A stretch of 64,000 nt of DNA, taken from positions 6,768,366 through 6,832,365 of the forward strand of contig CAIIXF020000008.1 in assembly GCA_903813345.2 (NCBI GenBank), written 5' to 3'. Source of the DNA: Owenia fusiformis (Eukaryota; Annelida; Polychaeta; Sabellida; Oweniidae). Position 1 is the stretch's first letter; every line of letters begins with the position of its first letter. The translations under genes and the position numbers were made by a program. The notes under the pieces were generated by a model. The model worked only from the letters and a program-made list of their open reading frames with translations. It had not been told where the DNA came from and made no database searches. Positions 1 through 14,200 of this stretch are shown here, piece after piece.

Positions 1-3000
1 ATATAATATATATAAAGATGACCTGTTGAGTATAGAAAACCCTGAATTGTAAGTGCGATATACCCAGCCGAGTAAAAGTTGAAAAGGACATATGAACCTA
101 ACAGTCTGCCTTTTCTTGACCTTCTAATTAACATTTGACAAAACAAGAGCGTATATCGTAAGTTATATGATAAACGAGATGACTTAAATTTTGATTAATC
201 GTCCACATTTAAATAGTAATATTCCATTGAATTAAGCGAAAGGGGTCTATGTATCCCTTAGCACCTTTAAGGTGGATCCCAATAATGATTAAGAAACAGG
301 GATCGAATCCAGTCATAGTTTTCTTCTCATGACAATGTGAATTATCGTGTTTTGTAGATTATGACATCGGCTTTACTGATGGATGCAATGGCCCCTCGAT
401 CCCCTTCTAAGGATTTCAAGACTGGATTTTTGTTTGTCCCACGTCATTTGAGACTGATTGTACTGTCGTGTATGATACTAGCTACAACTACAACTATTTT
501 TGATGTTAAGAACATTGGTTATCAATTTTAATTCATTCTTGCATTGTAATGTCTTCAGTATGGCTAAATGCCCATCGATGTTGCAGTTTTGGCTTTTGAT
601 AATGTTACTTTAATGGTGGGAGAAGGGTATCGGATATTGTTTCTTTTCACGTTTAATCATGGTTTGGGATACTCGAGGTTTGTTTCTCCAATGACAATCC
701 TTCACCATTTGAAATGACAATTAAGTTGCTCAATCCATTTAATGCCATATTACTTTATCTAAAGGCAACCATGTAAACGATGAAAAAGAAGTCGAAGTTC
801 AATGATCACGTGATCATAACCAAATGTATATGTTATCCGCCGGATAACGGGCCCAGTAAATGCCGTCTCCTACTCTTATTTTCATTCATTGTACATTTGT
901 CATCGCGATAGCCGAGCCCCCTTTGTCTTTTTCCTTCCAAAGTGTCTCTCGCAAACGGCAGATAAGAGGGGCTCTGGCATACCAGAATGTACATTTGTTA
1001 GTATCATCGTGTTTCACGACACGTCACGTGGTATAACAGGCACTATAGTACATTGGATACCACCCGTGATAAACAATCGAATATGACCTTTATTGCATTG
1101 TATGTACTGGTTCGATCTTTAGAGGCTGACACGCCGCTTTTAACAGGCGCCTCTATAGCATATCGTAAGAGATTGAGTCGGATGTAATATGCGACTTCGA
1201 AACACTAAATACGCATACAATACTAGCAATAGCATAAAATGGTGCGAAAGCTTTAAATTTTACATCATGGTATACCCATGAGAGGAAGAATATCATAATT
1301 TAGTTGCAATGTAATTGTATTGTTATTTTATTTACCTCAAATGAAGTTGAACAATACTACGTATACAGGGTGGGCCGGAAATATGAAACTTGGAAGAACA
1401 AATCAAAAGAAGTTTATTTAGTTGTTTAGTTTATTTATTTGACAATGAATTCATATATAAAACAAAAAATCAAAACGTTTTCACAATTCACACACTTAAT
1501 TTTTTAAGATATTATTTTATGGATTGATGAGACAAAATACCAGGTAGGGCATGACCAGCCAAATTCATGACCAGCCTGGTGCTGGCGCCGCACACGCACA
1601 CAGTGGATCTGCTAAAGCGCTGTTTTAGACGGCAGGAGCGTGAATTATTTAACATGGTAAGGTCTTGACCTTGTCATCCTACACAGTGCAATTTATCGTT
1701 CATTCAATGACTTAGTTCCTGAGTTATTACTATAGAATGATATATGTATGTAGTGTTATAATGATCACGATGTACTAACACGTTTTTAAAAATAATTCTA
1801 ACCCATTTGTGTATTGTTATATTTGGCTGAGAGCTGTGAATATGTCCCTTCTTCTAAAATATGTTTATAAAGGCGTCATATTACTCCATCCTCTTTCCTT
1901 AGCATAACATAGAAGGTGTTAAGTGTAGCTAACAGCATTTCCTTCTACCTGAAATTGTCATGAGGCTTGCGTGGACACAAAGGGGCCCATCATCAAAATA
2001 TTGTCTTTTAAAACAACCAAAGAGATAGTAAAATGGCAATCAATTCCACTTAACAAACGTGGGAATCATTTGAAGTCGGAACGATAAAAGAGCATATGAA
2101 GTTCTCCAAGAATATCAGGATCGGGTTTATTTAATAATAATAATAAGATTTTATTTCATATAAGGCCTCTGGCCCATTGTGTACATATTATATAAATGCA
2201 TCTGCATTATATTTCTATAGAAACGTTGAAATAAGATATACATAATAATCAGATCTATTAGTAAGCTTTATATGAGGAACTTTATCAATATAATTCAGTA
2301 ATGCATTCGTGGATATTTCCTATGTCTGTATTGTGTCGTGTATTGTACTTGTATAGGGCGCTAAAAATAGGTCTAATTAATTTACGCAACTAACAACACA
2401 AAGTAAATTGTGAAATAAATGTGTTTGTTCGCTGTTATAGAAGTTAGTAAATAATAGAATTGTTATCGATTTCACCTGTCACTTTTCCGCACTTGTCTTC
2501 ATCAACGTTATCTCAGATTTGTTCTTTATATTATAAGACTCAATAAACATGTCTCGGGCTCAAGGAGATGCGCCATACAATTGTTCTCACGCCATGTTAT
2601 TCGTGTTCATGCTTCATTGAAAAGGATTTAATTATGTGTGTTGAGGCTGAATGGGGTGTTATACGGCACTCGGGTCAAATCAGAATTATATAAATAATAG
2701 CAATGCCGTAAAATCGAACTGAATATTACATTGTAAAATTATTGAACAATATCATATTACAGATTCTGTGTAATTAATGTTTAATCACGTTTTGAAGGGC
2801 GATAGCAATAATATCCGGGATCATCAGAAATACTGGATGAACGCTAACCCAAGACAGAACTTGATGACTGAAGAACCAAACGAAGCTTTCAAAGACAGTA
2901 AAGATCTCTAGACTGACATGACATGTAGACATGAGATGTATGAGCTTGTGGAATTAGATGCAATCCATTCTCATGTTGCGTTATTTTTCACGATCAATTA

Positions 3001-3569
3001 CAATATTAGCGACCACCACACACCAGCCCACCTGTGCTACTCTATCGATCCCCTAAACACACTTTAATACTGGAGAAGTGATATTTCAAATGAATTAACC
3101 AATCCACAAGGCAGCAGTGGTGATATCAGGTAATTTGATAATGCATCTGTGATAATGTATATTTCTTAAGTGTCGTCTGTATTCTCTACAAAAATGCCAT
3201 AGTATGATGGACAAGATACCGCCATATTCGCCATATAAGGTCAAACGGTAATGGTATTTCAATTTCCCATCTGAAATTGCTTCAAATTGTCCCTTGTGAC
3301 TAAATATTCTCAAGTAGCGATAACCAGTGTCCTGCACTTTTTCCGTTCTATACAGGTCCTGATTAATCATTCTTACGATTCAAAACATATTTAGAGTATC
3401 GAATGAAATCTTACGAGGAATCATGCCATGATTTGATGTCATATAAGGGTAGTTATTGGGTATATACATATACTTTACGAACGAACGAAATTGATGATGC
3501 CTTCTTTTTACTATACTATGTTGATGTCTTATTCATAATGTTTAACAGCAACATCAGTTTCTGAATATA
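1..3569. other. Gene-free AT-rich DNA
   Basis: I see no supportable gene here. Short open frames (for example 889-1086 and 3095-3370 on the minus strand) have no domain, codon bias or splice structure to back them. At 1364-1395 a TA dinucleotide is followed by CAGGGTGGGCCGGAAATATG, which looks like one terminal repeat of a mariner-like element. I found no matching inverted end nearby, so it is at best a lone end. A run of AAT triplets at 2130-2150 is followed by a short 'aggcctctggccca' motif; it could be a retroposon tail, but I cannot name it. Confidence 0.5.
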
Positions 3570-4938
3570 CTGGGTGGGCCAAAATACCCAAGTTTAAGAA
3601 GGATTAATATCATATGATATAACGTTAAACCAGGCCATGCATTGTATATCATTTTAAAGATAAATCATTTCCTAACAATATGACACCATCTGATTGAAAA
3701 CCGTTGTTTTCTTGTGGAGTTAGAGGCTAAAATTGACACCAGTGGTGTCATGAGCAACCAAAAAATTCATTCACTGCGGATTTCAAAATTGGGGAAAATG
3801 AAGGGAAAGAAGTGGTATCGATATGGTGAACTTTTTGAACACGCGCTTCTCTTAAACCAGTCATCAAAACATTCTGAAAATTTTACACATCGTCAATTTA
3901 ATGGTCATCCTTTGGATGGTAATATTATAATTTGAAACTTATATATATCATTTTCTCTATATTGTTTGAGAAAACACATCAGACACTTCTTTTGTTCTTG
4001 GTATCATATGTTCGGAATGACATGAAACATCTATCCACAAAACGACATAAACACAATGTGTTTAGGTCTCTCAATATTGTAATTGTACAAAGAAAAGTTT
4101 GGTTGATTTTAAAAAAGTATCTTGTTAATAAAATAAAATGTTTATCTAAATTTTTATCTATTTTTTTTTTTGGGGGGGGGGGTCGTTTTGAATTTTTGCA
4201 TACATTTTGTAAAATCAACCAAAATTTCCTCTGTATAACTGTAATATTGAGAGGTCTAAGAAAATGTTGCATATGCTATTTTGTTCCAACAAGGTTCGGA
4301 AAGACATTTTATTTCATTCTCGAGAATTGGTAGAAAGGAACAAAAAACAATTGAACTAAAAACAAAAAAATTTAAACAAAAAAAGTTATATAAAATATAT
4401 ATAAAATTTTGGCATTAAATTGTTGCCAATCAGTCAACATCACATAAAGGACTGTGTTTACAGAATGTTTTCAATAATTGTTGTAAGAGAAAAAAACATT
4501 GTTGAATTCAGTTCACCATATCGATACCTATCCTTTGAACTTTGGCACCTTCAAAAGAGGTACATTTATACAAGTATAGTGCAAAGTTCAGCAGAAATAC
4601 TCAATCATTAATACTCAATACTCAATCTCAATTATCAATTCTGTATTACTCTTAAGTAAATTTATGATGATTCAGTCAAGCATATTGAATGCAGCTGTGA
4701 CTGCAATATGGAAGGAAATTTGGGGATTTTCATTTTTTGATTTTTGGGAGCTCACGGCTCCCCTGGTGTCAATTATTGTCTCCAACTCCACGAAAAAACA
4801 AAGGTTTTTCAGTTGGATGGTGTCATTTTGTTAGGAAATGATTTATCTTCAAAGTGTTACATAAAACATGGCATGGTTTAAGCTATATCATATGAAACAT
4901 TCATCTTTAAACTTGAGTATTGTTTTTGGGCCACCCTG
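3570..4938. mobile_element. Giant imperfect hairpin (foldback) element, mariner-like ends
   Basis: The left end CTGGGTGGGCCAAAATACCC and the complement of the right end (CAGGGTGGCCCAAAAACAAT) are inverted copies, each flanked by TA (3568-3569 and 4939-4940), as expected for Tc1/mariner-type insertion. The inverted similarity covers most of the 1.37 kb rather than just the tips. For example, GGTATCGATATGGTGAAC (3814-3831) pairs with its exact complement at 4511-4528, and the block at 4063-4110 pairs with 4211-4260. The turn lies near 4165, in a T-run followed by a G-run. The right arm is about 160 bp longer, with extra sequence around 4600-4750. Opposing frames at the centre translate to similar peptides (NIVIVQRKVWLIL on plus, NITVIQRKFWLIL on minus), which is a by-product of the palindrome. 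There is no transposase, so it is a non-autonomous MITE-like element. Confidence 0.8.
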
Positions 4939-4940
4939 TA

Positions 4941-7559
4941 GTGTATGACAATGTCAGGGTTAACATCCACGCCAGTTCTAAGGTATATTGTATCTGAAGG
5001 CAAATTATTCCGAGTAAGAAATCTATGTAATTATATTGTATTATGACAACGCTATAGCGATACTATAACCCATGGTATCAAACAATATAAAAGAAGATTT
5101 AAAAGGTGAAATAAAAAGTACATATTATATTTAACTAGCTGTTGAGTACAGAGTCGCTATTATGAACATGTTTTCAATCAATAGTTATTGTTCACCTGTA
5201 ATGTGGAGAAAATATTCTTTCTTTCAGGACTTGCACACCAAACTTTTAATTTCCCTTGGGGTGGACAAAATAACAATCAAGCAAGTACAATCAGCAGCTA
5301 TTTGAAGCTCGATGATTCCATAGAAAGTTGGATTTTTCATCATATTACATTATAGGTCCATTGGGACTGTTTTGGATTGTGTTTTTCATCCCTGATGGAA
5401 TCGCAATAGTATTTGACGTAAATAATTGATGACCCTGATATTCCATGGGACTGTTATATACTATGGTGAAATTGCATGTAGTGTTGATGGGTATAGACTT
5501 ATATATTTATATTATGGGATTCGTTTATGCTTTTTAAAGATATCTGACATCTTAATTACCACTAGGGTATATGTCTGAAGGCTAGGTGGGACAATGAACG
5601 AGTTCATCTAGAGCTCACCTTAGCCACTGAAACACTGGAAGAGCCATTAAAACAAAGCCCGGCGGAAATTAACAGAGTAAATTGCACTTAGCAACAAAAC
5701 CAAACATATGGGGCCCGATGTATATATATTTGTCAGAGAAGTTACAATGATTGATTTGCCAAGTTACAAAAATGTCTTGTCTTTCTTGCATATTACGCCA
5801 GTCCTGTTACTTCTTCAAAACATTTTCATTTAATTATTGTCATCATTATACCAATTCAATCCCTCACGATACACGTGATACAGGTATATGATGTAAAAAG
5901 AAGACATTCACATAAAACTACAATTACTGCAATTGATGACCCACATATTGCGATCACCTCTCGGTCCGTCGAATTGTTCGTCCTTCTTTACGTCAGTATG
6001 TCAAAACTCGTTCATGAGAGTACCAGTCGATCGTTTAAACCTTTTCTTTTCTCTCGGCCTCGCCATTTGAAAGAGGATGATATGCTTCTTAAATCAAAGT
6101 TGAGGGGAAATTAAATATAAAACAGCTACATCTGCAAATCACAAACACGCAAAAAGACCACATGTGAACACAATATTATGAACCACGATTAAAAATTTAT
6201 ATTTTTCCTTCTATGGCAAGACACAGTAGAATACACTGTGCGACAAAATTATGTTATTACAACCAGTAAACTATGAATTATTCACAATATCCACCACTAT
6301 GCCCATTCTGATTCCTAAAAGTATTTTTCATTTTGGCACACACTTGCAATTTTTCATTGAAACGTGGTAGCAAATGAGATGAACAGTATACAGCAAGGTA
6401 AATTATGTGAAGATCTTAAGATTCCTTGATTTAGCTCAGCTAAAACATGTATTATCAAGATCATTTTCTAAAATGATAAAATTGGGATTCAAAGTTGCAA
6501 GGCCAAAGTTTCTTATCAATACAGCCTGCATTAGATGACGATATAGGCATGCGCAATCAAATGTTATTTTTGCAATGTTCGCCCAAGAGTACTCAGCTTC
6601 AAGAGACACCAACGAGATAAAACGCCATCGTTATAGAATTTTGAAACATTAATTTAAAAAATCATATCTATAAACTATTTACAAGATATCTTGTATACCT
6701 TGAAAATGAACCAGTGAGTCGGACGTTTGGTACGAAGTTGTACAAACCGTTTCCCAAGAGACTTAACATCTAATTTGTTTGATGATTTTGAAAGGATTGT
6801 AACACCGAGTGCCGAACCCTGTCAGAATTCAAAAACCGTACTCTTTGCATTCGTTCAACTTCACTTCTTAAAAGAGAGTTTCGTCTGTAACTAGTCTCTG
6901 CACGCAGGGTGCAAAAACCGATGATTTCATGCTTAATTTCAGTACGTGAGGAGAGTATAAAATATTCCTCATCTCATATTTAATGATTTTATCAGTGGGC
7001 AAAGGGTCAAAATGGCAATTATGTTCAAATCATTATAGAATTCAAGTAGAAAATATTCCAAAATTTCTAACCTTTTTAACAAGGCTATATGGATCAAACT
7101 GAGCTCAAAGGGGCGCTATCAACACAAGGTATACACTGTACGAACTAAAAAGTAAATCACAGGGTATTGTACGCAACGCAATTGGTACGACAACTTAGTT
7201 TAGTTTGTATAACGGTATAAAGTAAAATGACGAAGTAGCAAGTGCACTTGGAAGGGGTGTAATGATAATTAGATGCCTATTGGAAAGGTTGATCTATCAT
7301 TCGGTAAGACTGTATGTTATACAAGGTGAGCTAGAAACACATGCATCCATACAAAAACATAGTTTTGATTCACATTGTCAGAACTACAAGATCTTTAGCA
7401 CAAGGGCATCTCAAACATTTAACCTACAAACCTGCTCAAATAGCAAATGTTAAACACAAATGCCTAAATCTTAACTCACCGGGATTTCATGAATTGTGCT
7501 TCAGGTATACCAACAATTAGAGGACAAAACTATTTGTATCACTAGTACCATGTCGTACG
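4941..7559. other. Gene-free AT-rich DNA with one dispersed repeat copy
   Basis: No gene is supportable. At about 6842-6900 lies one copy of a short dispersed motif (TTTGCATTCGTTCAACTTCA, then CTTCTTAAAAGAGAG), which recurs near 23870, 36065 and 61888. The open frames at 5875-6114 and 7262-7453 are ordinary AT-rich chance ORFs. Confidence 0.5.
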
Positions 7560-7766
7560 CAGGCCCGTAGCCAGGGGGGGGGGGTCACAGGGTTCGGGCG
7601 AACCCCCCCCCTGGCCAAAAATTCTTACAAAATCATGCAGTTTTTCACCATTTTGAGCACTTTTCAAGTGATTTTAGCCATATTTGGGCCAAAATTGTCA
7701 AATGTGAACCCCCCTGGAAATTTTTGAAAACTGAACCCCCCTTGGCAAATCCTGGCTACGGGCCTG
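7560..7766. mobile_element. MITE with CAGGCCCGTAGCCAGG termini, copy 1
   Basis: This is a 207-bp element. Its left end CAGGCCCGTAGCCAGG is the complement of its right end CCTGGCTACGGGCCTG. The interior begins with a G-tract and a facing C-tract that would form a hairpin. A second, very similar copy lies at 29976-30183, inside the Kolobok transposon. There is no coding capacity. The flanks of this copy (gtacg and agtac) do not give a clean duplication, unlike the second copy. Confidence 0.85.
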
Positions 7767-10700
7767 AGTACCCTTATCATAGCACAAATATATCATTGAA
7801 TCTGCATTAGATTTGCTATATGAACACATCATTGTTTCGTCCCCCGAACACTCCATTATCATCTAAAGCTTGTTTTACTACAGCTTAAAAATGAAACGAT
7901 ATTGGTCAATATTAAGAATATCATTCAGGCATTTTGATTTCATTTACATTCCAATGAACTGTCTTTTGGGAATGGCGCTATTTTGGTAAAATGCAATCAT
8001 TTCCTTATGTTACCATTTGAAATGAAACCAAACGTGCATTGCGCAAAAGCTCATCACCATAAGTAGACTAAAGGTGTGAAGTAATGGGATCAGTCCAATC
8101 CAATAAACTCCTCACTAGCCAGGGGAATAAGACCAGGCAGAATATTGTTATCCACAATACACGCTAATAATATATAAGGACGACTAAGCAGGATGAACAA
8201 ATTGGAACGTTTGTTCAATTTTGCAATTTATTTAAAACAACACACACTTTTTTAAATGATATGAATTGTTACCAACCAATAAGAAACGTAAACTGAAGAT
8301 AAGCATCATTGCATACCTGTGATAGGATTTGACAAACAAATTAGAAAAATTGCATATTTGGCAAAAATTATATCAAGAATTTTAAAAGATATGACTGTCT
8401 TATTATTGCGTGTCAAGAATGAAGTGCAGAGTTGTTTATTGTATCGACGATTACATGTATGACCATTACTTTACATTTTAAATGGAGTTAGATATCATTA
8501 CACCAGAATTGTTATTTTTCATTTATTCTCCTGTGTTTAAACAGAGTTATCTCGAAAACACATAATATGTGACTTGTATCATGCTTTGAAACATGTTTAC
8601 AATGCAATTTAGCAACAGCGTGTTGAACTTAAACCATACATGTGAAATAAAACTTTTACTTAATATGTTTTCGCAAGTGCCAATGAGATCACCAAAAAAT
8701 GGTTAGAGAACACAACAAGAAAAGTAAAGGACACACCTAGAAAAACACCAGTCACATGAAAAACAAACCGCAACTACTTCAAACCATACTCCAACGTGAA
8801 AATAAATAGTCTCTGATACCCCCTCCCAACCATTGTTTTATTTCCTATCTTCAGTCACTAAACATTTATAAAACACTAAATGTGATTTACTGGTGTGTAG
8901 GGTGATTTATCAGTTCTTTGGATAGAACGTGTGGATGTTATTTATGACATCGATCCCTCAATTTCATAAAAAAACGTTTTACATCATATCCTCTCTTATT
9001 TGTGTGAATCAAATGTATCGCGTTTGCATTAACCCTTAATGGTTTTTAGGGTCCCCATAGCTAATTCTTTGCAATAATTATATCAGAAATAATTATTCTA
9101 TTAACATGAAATTCAATCTTATCTTCAATTAATTCAATTCCTTTCAGATAAAACAAACCAGGTGTAAATCGCATGATAACTTTTTGTGCTAGCTGAGGCC
9201 AAAAAACATCACTATCACCAAAACATATTCAATAATAATACAGTGTTACATATAGATGCTACGAAATGTTACAAACTGCTAAAGCACCTGGCCCCTGATG
9301 ATTAAATTTAGACATATCTCCTTGCATTCATGTTAGATAATGTATACATATTCTGAAAGGTAATTGATTTGCCCATGTAAAACTGAAATCAGAATGAAAA
9401 ATGCGTCTCTGGTTGTGAAGTTATCGGACCCAAAAAACCTTTAGAGGGTGTAAAAAACAAAAAAATACATTTAAGGGTTAATCAATTAAACAAACATTTG
9501 CCCCCCCCCCCTCTGTTCAACTATCTATCAATGTCAATGGAATCATTGTATCGTGTTTGATATTTCGACCTGAGAGTTTCAAAACGCGATCTCAAATGAA
9601 TACTATTGCTTTTTAAGACTAATATTATTCTCAAGGCTCTTAAATCTGACGGAAACACGTCTGGAATTTTGATATGTTGAATGTTGTGCTAATTTTGAAT
9701 ATTTTTAATTCTATGTCCCAGGGTTTTAGAATTACATTAATTTTGACTGGGAATACTAAACCACGGTGATTTTATTCCAAGATTTTGACGATGTTTTCAA
9801 AGTCGTCTAACGGTGATATTTCAGTTTACCAATACAAAAAGGGGACGATGTATCCTTGGAAACTAAGTGGTGAATTTCAAATTTAAATTATTAGGTAAAG
9901 GATAAATTGTATGTAATAGTGTTACAATAACATGATATCTCCAGAAATCTTATGAAGCGAGAGACGGTAGGAATTTTTGAGACAAATTAGGTCCACTGGC
10001 TTTCGATACATTATGGCTTCCTTCTGCAAGTTACCATTGCAATAAAATAATTGTCAGCTTGTGTCAAACACATGTTAATCCCTCCAAGTTTAATTAAAAC
10101 ACAACCTCGCTCCAAATCAACCAAGTGTCATTCATAAAGGAAGCTGGCTAATAGACTCCTGGATTAAGTCTTTGCAATCTACCGAAAACCAGTCTGAGCA
10201 AATAGCAACGCTTTGTGAGACGCTACCCCAATGATTTGAAACATGTAATTGATAGTGTCTAACATTCATGAACAGTATTCTCAAGGAGCTAAAGATTAAC
10301 AACGGGGTGGAATCTGAGAATATGCAATTTGATTTTACGCCTATTTCACAGAATGATTGAGCAAATCAATACAACCGAAGTCTATTAATAAGAAATATAT
10401 TTAGATGGACTGAAATGAAATGTGACATTTCAATTCTGACCGAACGTCTCTGTTTGATCCTAGAAAATATTACATCATTATCAATTAATGGATGTAAATA
10501 AACTATCAATTGGTGATATTGTAAATTAATAGATTAATTTCGTGTAAATTAGTTCACCATTTAAACCCATAAGATTAACAAGCCCTACGTATATGAACAA
10601 CAATAGGAGAACGATGACTTTATCCGCCAAATTGTGAGACAAATACACTAAAATACATCCGGGCATTCGATAATGCATTAAAAATTAGACTCATTAATTT

Positions 10701-10939
10701 TGTTTTTCAGCAAACCCAAAGCCGGATATATCGTAGATATCATCAGATAATATAAGAATTGCACCGCCTCGTGTTTGTAGGTAATCCGGAGGGAGAACAT
10801 TGTATTTGATCCAATTCCATTTTGTTGGAGTGGATTTGTTTATCAATAGTTAGCTATTTAATGTACTGTACATATAGAAGCTGTTGCTATGACAATGCTA
10901 ATAGTAATATCATTTCATGACCATATCAAATGAATTAAT
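7767..10939. other. Gene-free AT-rich DNA
   Basis: I see no coding region, RNA gene or clear mobile element in this 3.2 kb. There are scattered homopolymer tracts, such as a C-run at about 9500. Confidence 0.5.
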
Positions 10940-11295
10940 ATTATATTATAATACGGGAATGGTATAATAGTATAACAATATACATATGTGTATAATAACA
11001 TATACTATACTACTGGAATGGTATGATTGTACAAAATATAATATATAAAAATATTACATATAATACTGGAATGGTATAATAGTAAAATAATATAATATAT
11101 GTATAATAACATATACTATAACACTGGAATGGTATGATTGTACAAAATATTATATATAAAACAAATACTATAATACTGAAATGGTGTAATAGTACAATAA
11201 TATAATATATAAAAATATTACATATACTATAATACTGGAATGGTATAATACTACAATAATATATATTATATAAAATCATAATACTAGAATGGGCA
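10940..11295. repeat. AT-rich tandem repeat, about 55-60-bp unit
   Basis: About seven copies of a unit centred on 'actggaatggtat' recur at roughly 10956, 11012, 11066, 11122, 11177, 11234 and 11282. The copies are separated by TA-rich filler that alternates between two versions ('gattgtacaaaatat' and 'aatagtacaataatat'). The minus-strand open frame across it (11010-11321) is the repeat read through, not a gene. Confidence 0.85.
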
Positions 11296-14200
11296 GCCAT
11301 GACATTTATACTAACTGTCACATATTGTTTCTATATATATACATGGATATTTTCAGCTAAAGGTAAGAGATGATGCATCACAGATGAGGCTACTGCGGAT
11401 GGTATTAATGCTTCAACACGGAGCTTACTAATTTACAGGTAATATAGCAACAAGGTATGGCATCAGGTGATGTATTCAACCAGTCAACAATGCATTGCCG
11501 TGCTGTACAAAATCATCACCCACTCTTACACAAGATTTAGCTTGGTACAATTGTGTAAAAGGGACTGTTCTGAACGCAATGAAACCCCCGTAAACCATAG
11601 CTCAAAAGTTATTGTTAGGAATCTAAACAATTCCAATTTTACATTAAATCGGAGTATCACTCTGTTTAAAAAAGTATGATAAAAGAAGTATGGCCTCTCA
11701 AAGCAAGGCAGATATCAAAATCAGAAAAGATACATGCAGCTGCAGCAGAGAGTCTATCAATCTCTAACGTATAGCCAAGAGTCAATGAAATAAATTGTCA
11801 AGTCACTCTTCCGGATTCGATACGACACTTACAAGTAAAGTAAAGATCTGACTTTGATATTTGACAGACAAGGTTTGCGCACTTATATACTATGAGCCTT
11901 GCTATGGTTGGTTTATTTGTTAGGTCCTTTATACCCATTGTTCTGCTTTTATACAATAGAATAAAGATCATTAATGTGTATGTGTACCTAGGATGTCATT
12001 TCGTTCATACGGCTAAAATCAATGCAAAAACGATTTTCTTTACTTTGTTATAACAATTATTGCTAGCTGAATTTGTGTTATATAACATCAAAGACGTAAT
12101 GTAAAAAGATGAAAAGATGACACAAGTTTGAAATGTAAGCAAGAAGTTATCATATTTATAATAGGAATAAACGAGAATAAGAAGTGTTTAACCGTTATAA
12201 GCAAGGTTTTAGCTATACACTTTATTGTGACACATTCATATTGCTTATAAAGAACAAGTTTAAGGGGCAGGATTGGCATGTTCACCTGAGAGAAATAAGT
12301 AGCCCTCAAACTAAGTTAGTAATGATACGGATAGCTGTAATTAACACAGCTAACAAATAAAATCCTCTTCGACGTGCTAATGCTAGATTGAAAAACAATA
12401 TGGATTCTTCTTTCGTTACATTCTCCCCCAGGTAAAATTCTGTTCGTCCTCGCAATAAATATCTCAAATATTCCTGGAACGATATGCACAGGAGGGACAT
12501 TGTATGAGATGTTTTAATCAAAATGGTGTTATCAATTATTTCTTTCACATCAATGTTCAAAATTTAACAAAAATGAAATATACATATAACACATGTCATA
12601 TATAAATAATACACCTCCATAAAATATTATCTAACTATTTAGAAAGGTATTAAATATTCAATCTAGAGAACACCAAGTCTAGTCTCTAGTAGCTGAAATC
12701 AAGACAAATGGGAAATAACTTAAATTAGTTTTTAAATTCCATCGTGGCAAAACAGTGAGACGATGGTCTTACTGAACGGATGATACCCGTCTTGTTAAGG
12801 GGATATTTCCCAAAAGGAAGAGGCAATGATCAAAACATTAATGGACCCAAGTTTGAGTATATTTTGAAACAACATAGGATATACATGACTCATGATGTTC
12901 TTGACGCAGTATCTCATCCACTGCCGTATTTATTTATACAGGAATCCAATACAACTCGATAAAACCCCATATGACATAAAAGACATACGTATCACTACCA
13001 TAATAAGCCTTATTGTTCTGCTTGTAAGCTATAATTTCCTCTAGAAGCGCACTTTGTTTATAACCATTTGTTTCCTACTCCGCCATTTTCAGACAGTGAT
13101 CATATCGTCACCATTTTGCATAGTTTTATAGGTCTTCCCAACAAGAGATTCTCATAAATAGAGACATGATACTTTCATTATCTCGACAAGGCTTGCCATG
13201 ATATTACAACACAGATCCAATCACTTAAAGAATCACATCAGACCTTTATGGGGAAGACACAGGTAAAGAAGCTAAAGCTGAATCATCCGGATAATAAACC
13301 AGAAATAAGGAATGTACCCAGTGTCTGAAATTAAAACGTGACCAAACTTGAAAGCAACTCCACCCACCATTCGCACATCAAAAATGTTAAAAAGGGTTTT
13401 AATGTACCATTCTTCTAATCATTAGTAAATTTTGAAATAATCGAGCATAATCTAAATTTTCGACCAAAATGAACCAACTGAAATTGACAAGCTGATAATC
13501 ATTTTCGTCAATAAGTTCAACTTGTTTAATTAGCATGAACTCGAGCACAAACAAGGAAGATTTAAGAACCGATATTTGACTTAATAACAAAAATATTATA
13601 CCATTTTATGCAGGTATTATATTATTATTGTCTATTGACTGATTCGCTTTTATTTGGCATAGATCAGTATCACTCAAATATTGTGTATAATTAGAATTCA
13701 ATACGTCGATTGTAACCATGCGGGTGTTTCTTCACTTTATATATAAACAGGCTTTATAATTGAGTGAAACTGTGTTTGGAATTGACTGGCAGTCTCCTAT
13801 GTCCATTGATTACAATGGATCAGTTGGGGGAATAAGGAAACATGTTCGTGTCTCACGTCGATATACAAGTCTGTTTTGTTTGCTAACTCAGACCAAAGCT
13901 TCCATAACAAAGTACGTGTCACTCAAAGACCTATTGAACAGTTTCGAAGTAAGTACGAAACATAAATGAAACTATCTATACTTTGTATTCAAATCGCCAT
14001 TTTGTGTCGAGACTATTGTCAAGGACTCAATTATGTAAGAGTATAATATTCCCGTAGACCAGGGTATAATTATATTAACAGGTGTATTAGCACATAGTGT
14101 CGCCATATATCCTCAATCATTCTAGATTCATTTCGTCAACAGTAGCCATAGTCTGTCTCAAATTAAGGATTTTTTTGTGTTATGTAATATGACGTACCTA

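Noticed and set aside
3932-4333. 133-aa ORF as a gene
   Set aside because: It spans the turn of the hairpin element, includes T and G homopolymers, and has a mirror-image peptide on the other strand, so it is a palindrome by-product.
11010-11321. 103-aa minus-strand ORF
   Set aside because: Pure read-through of the AT-rich tandem repeat; the Ile/Tyr/Phe composition repeats with the DNA period.
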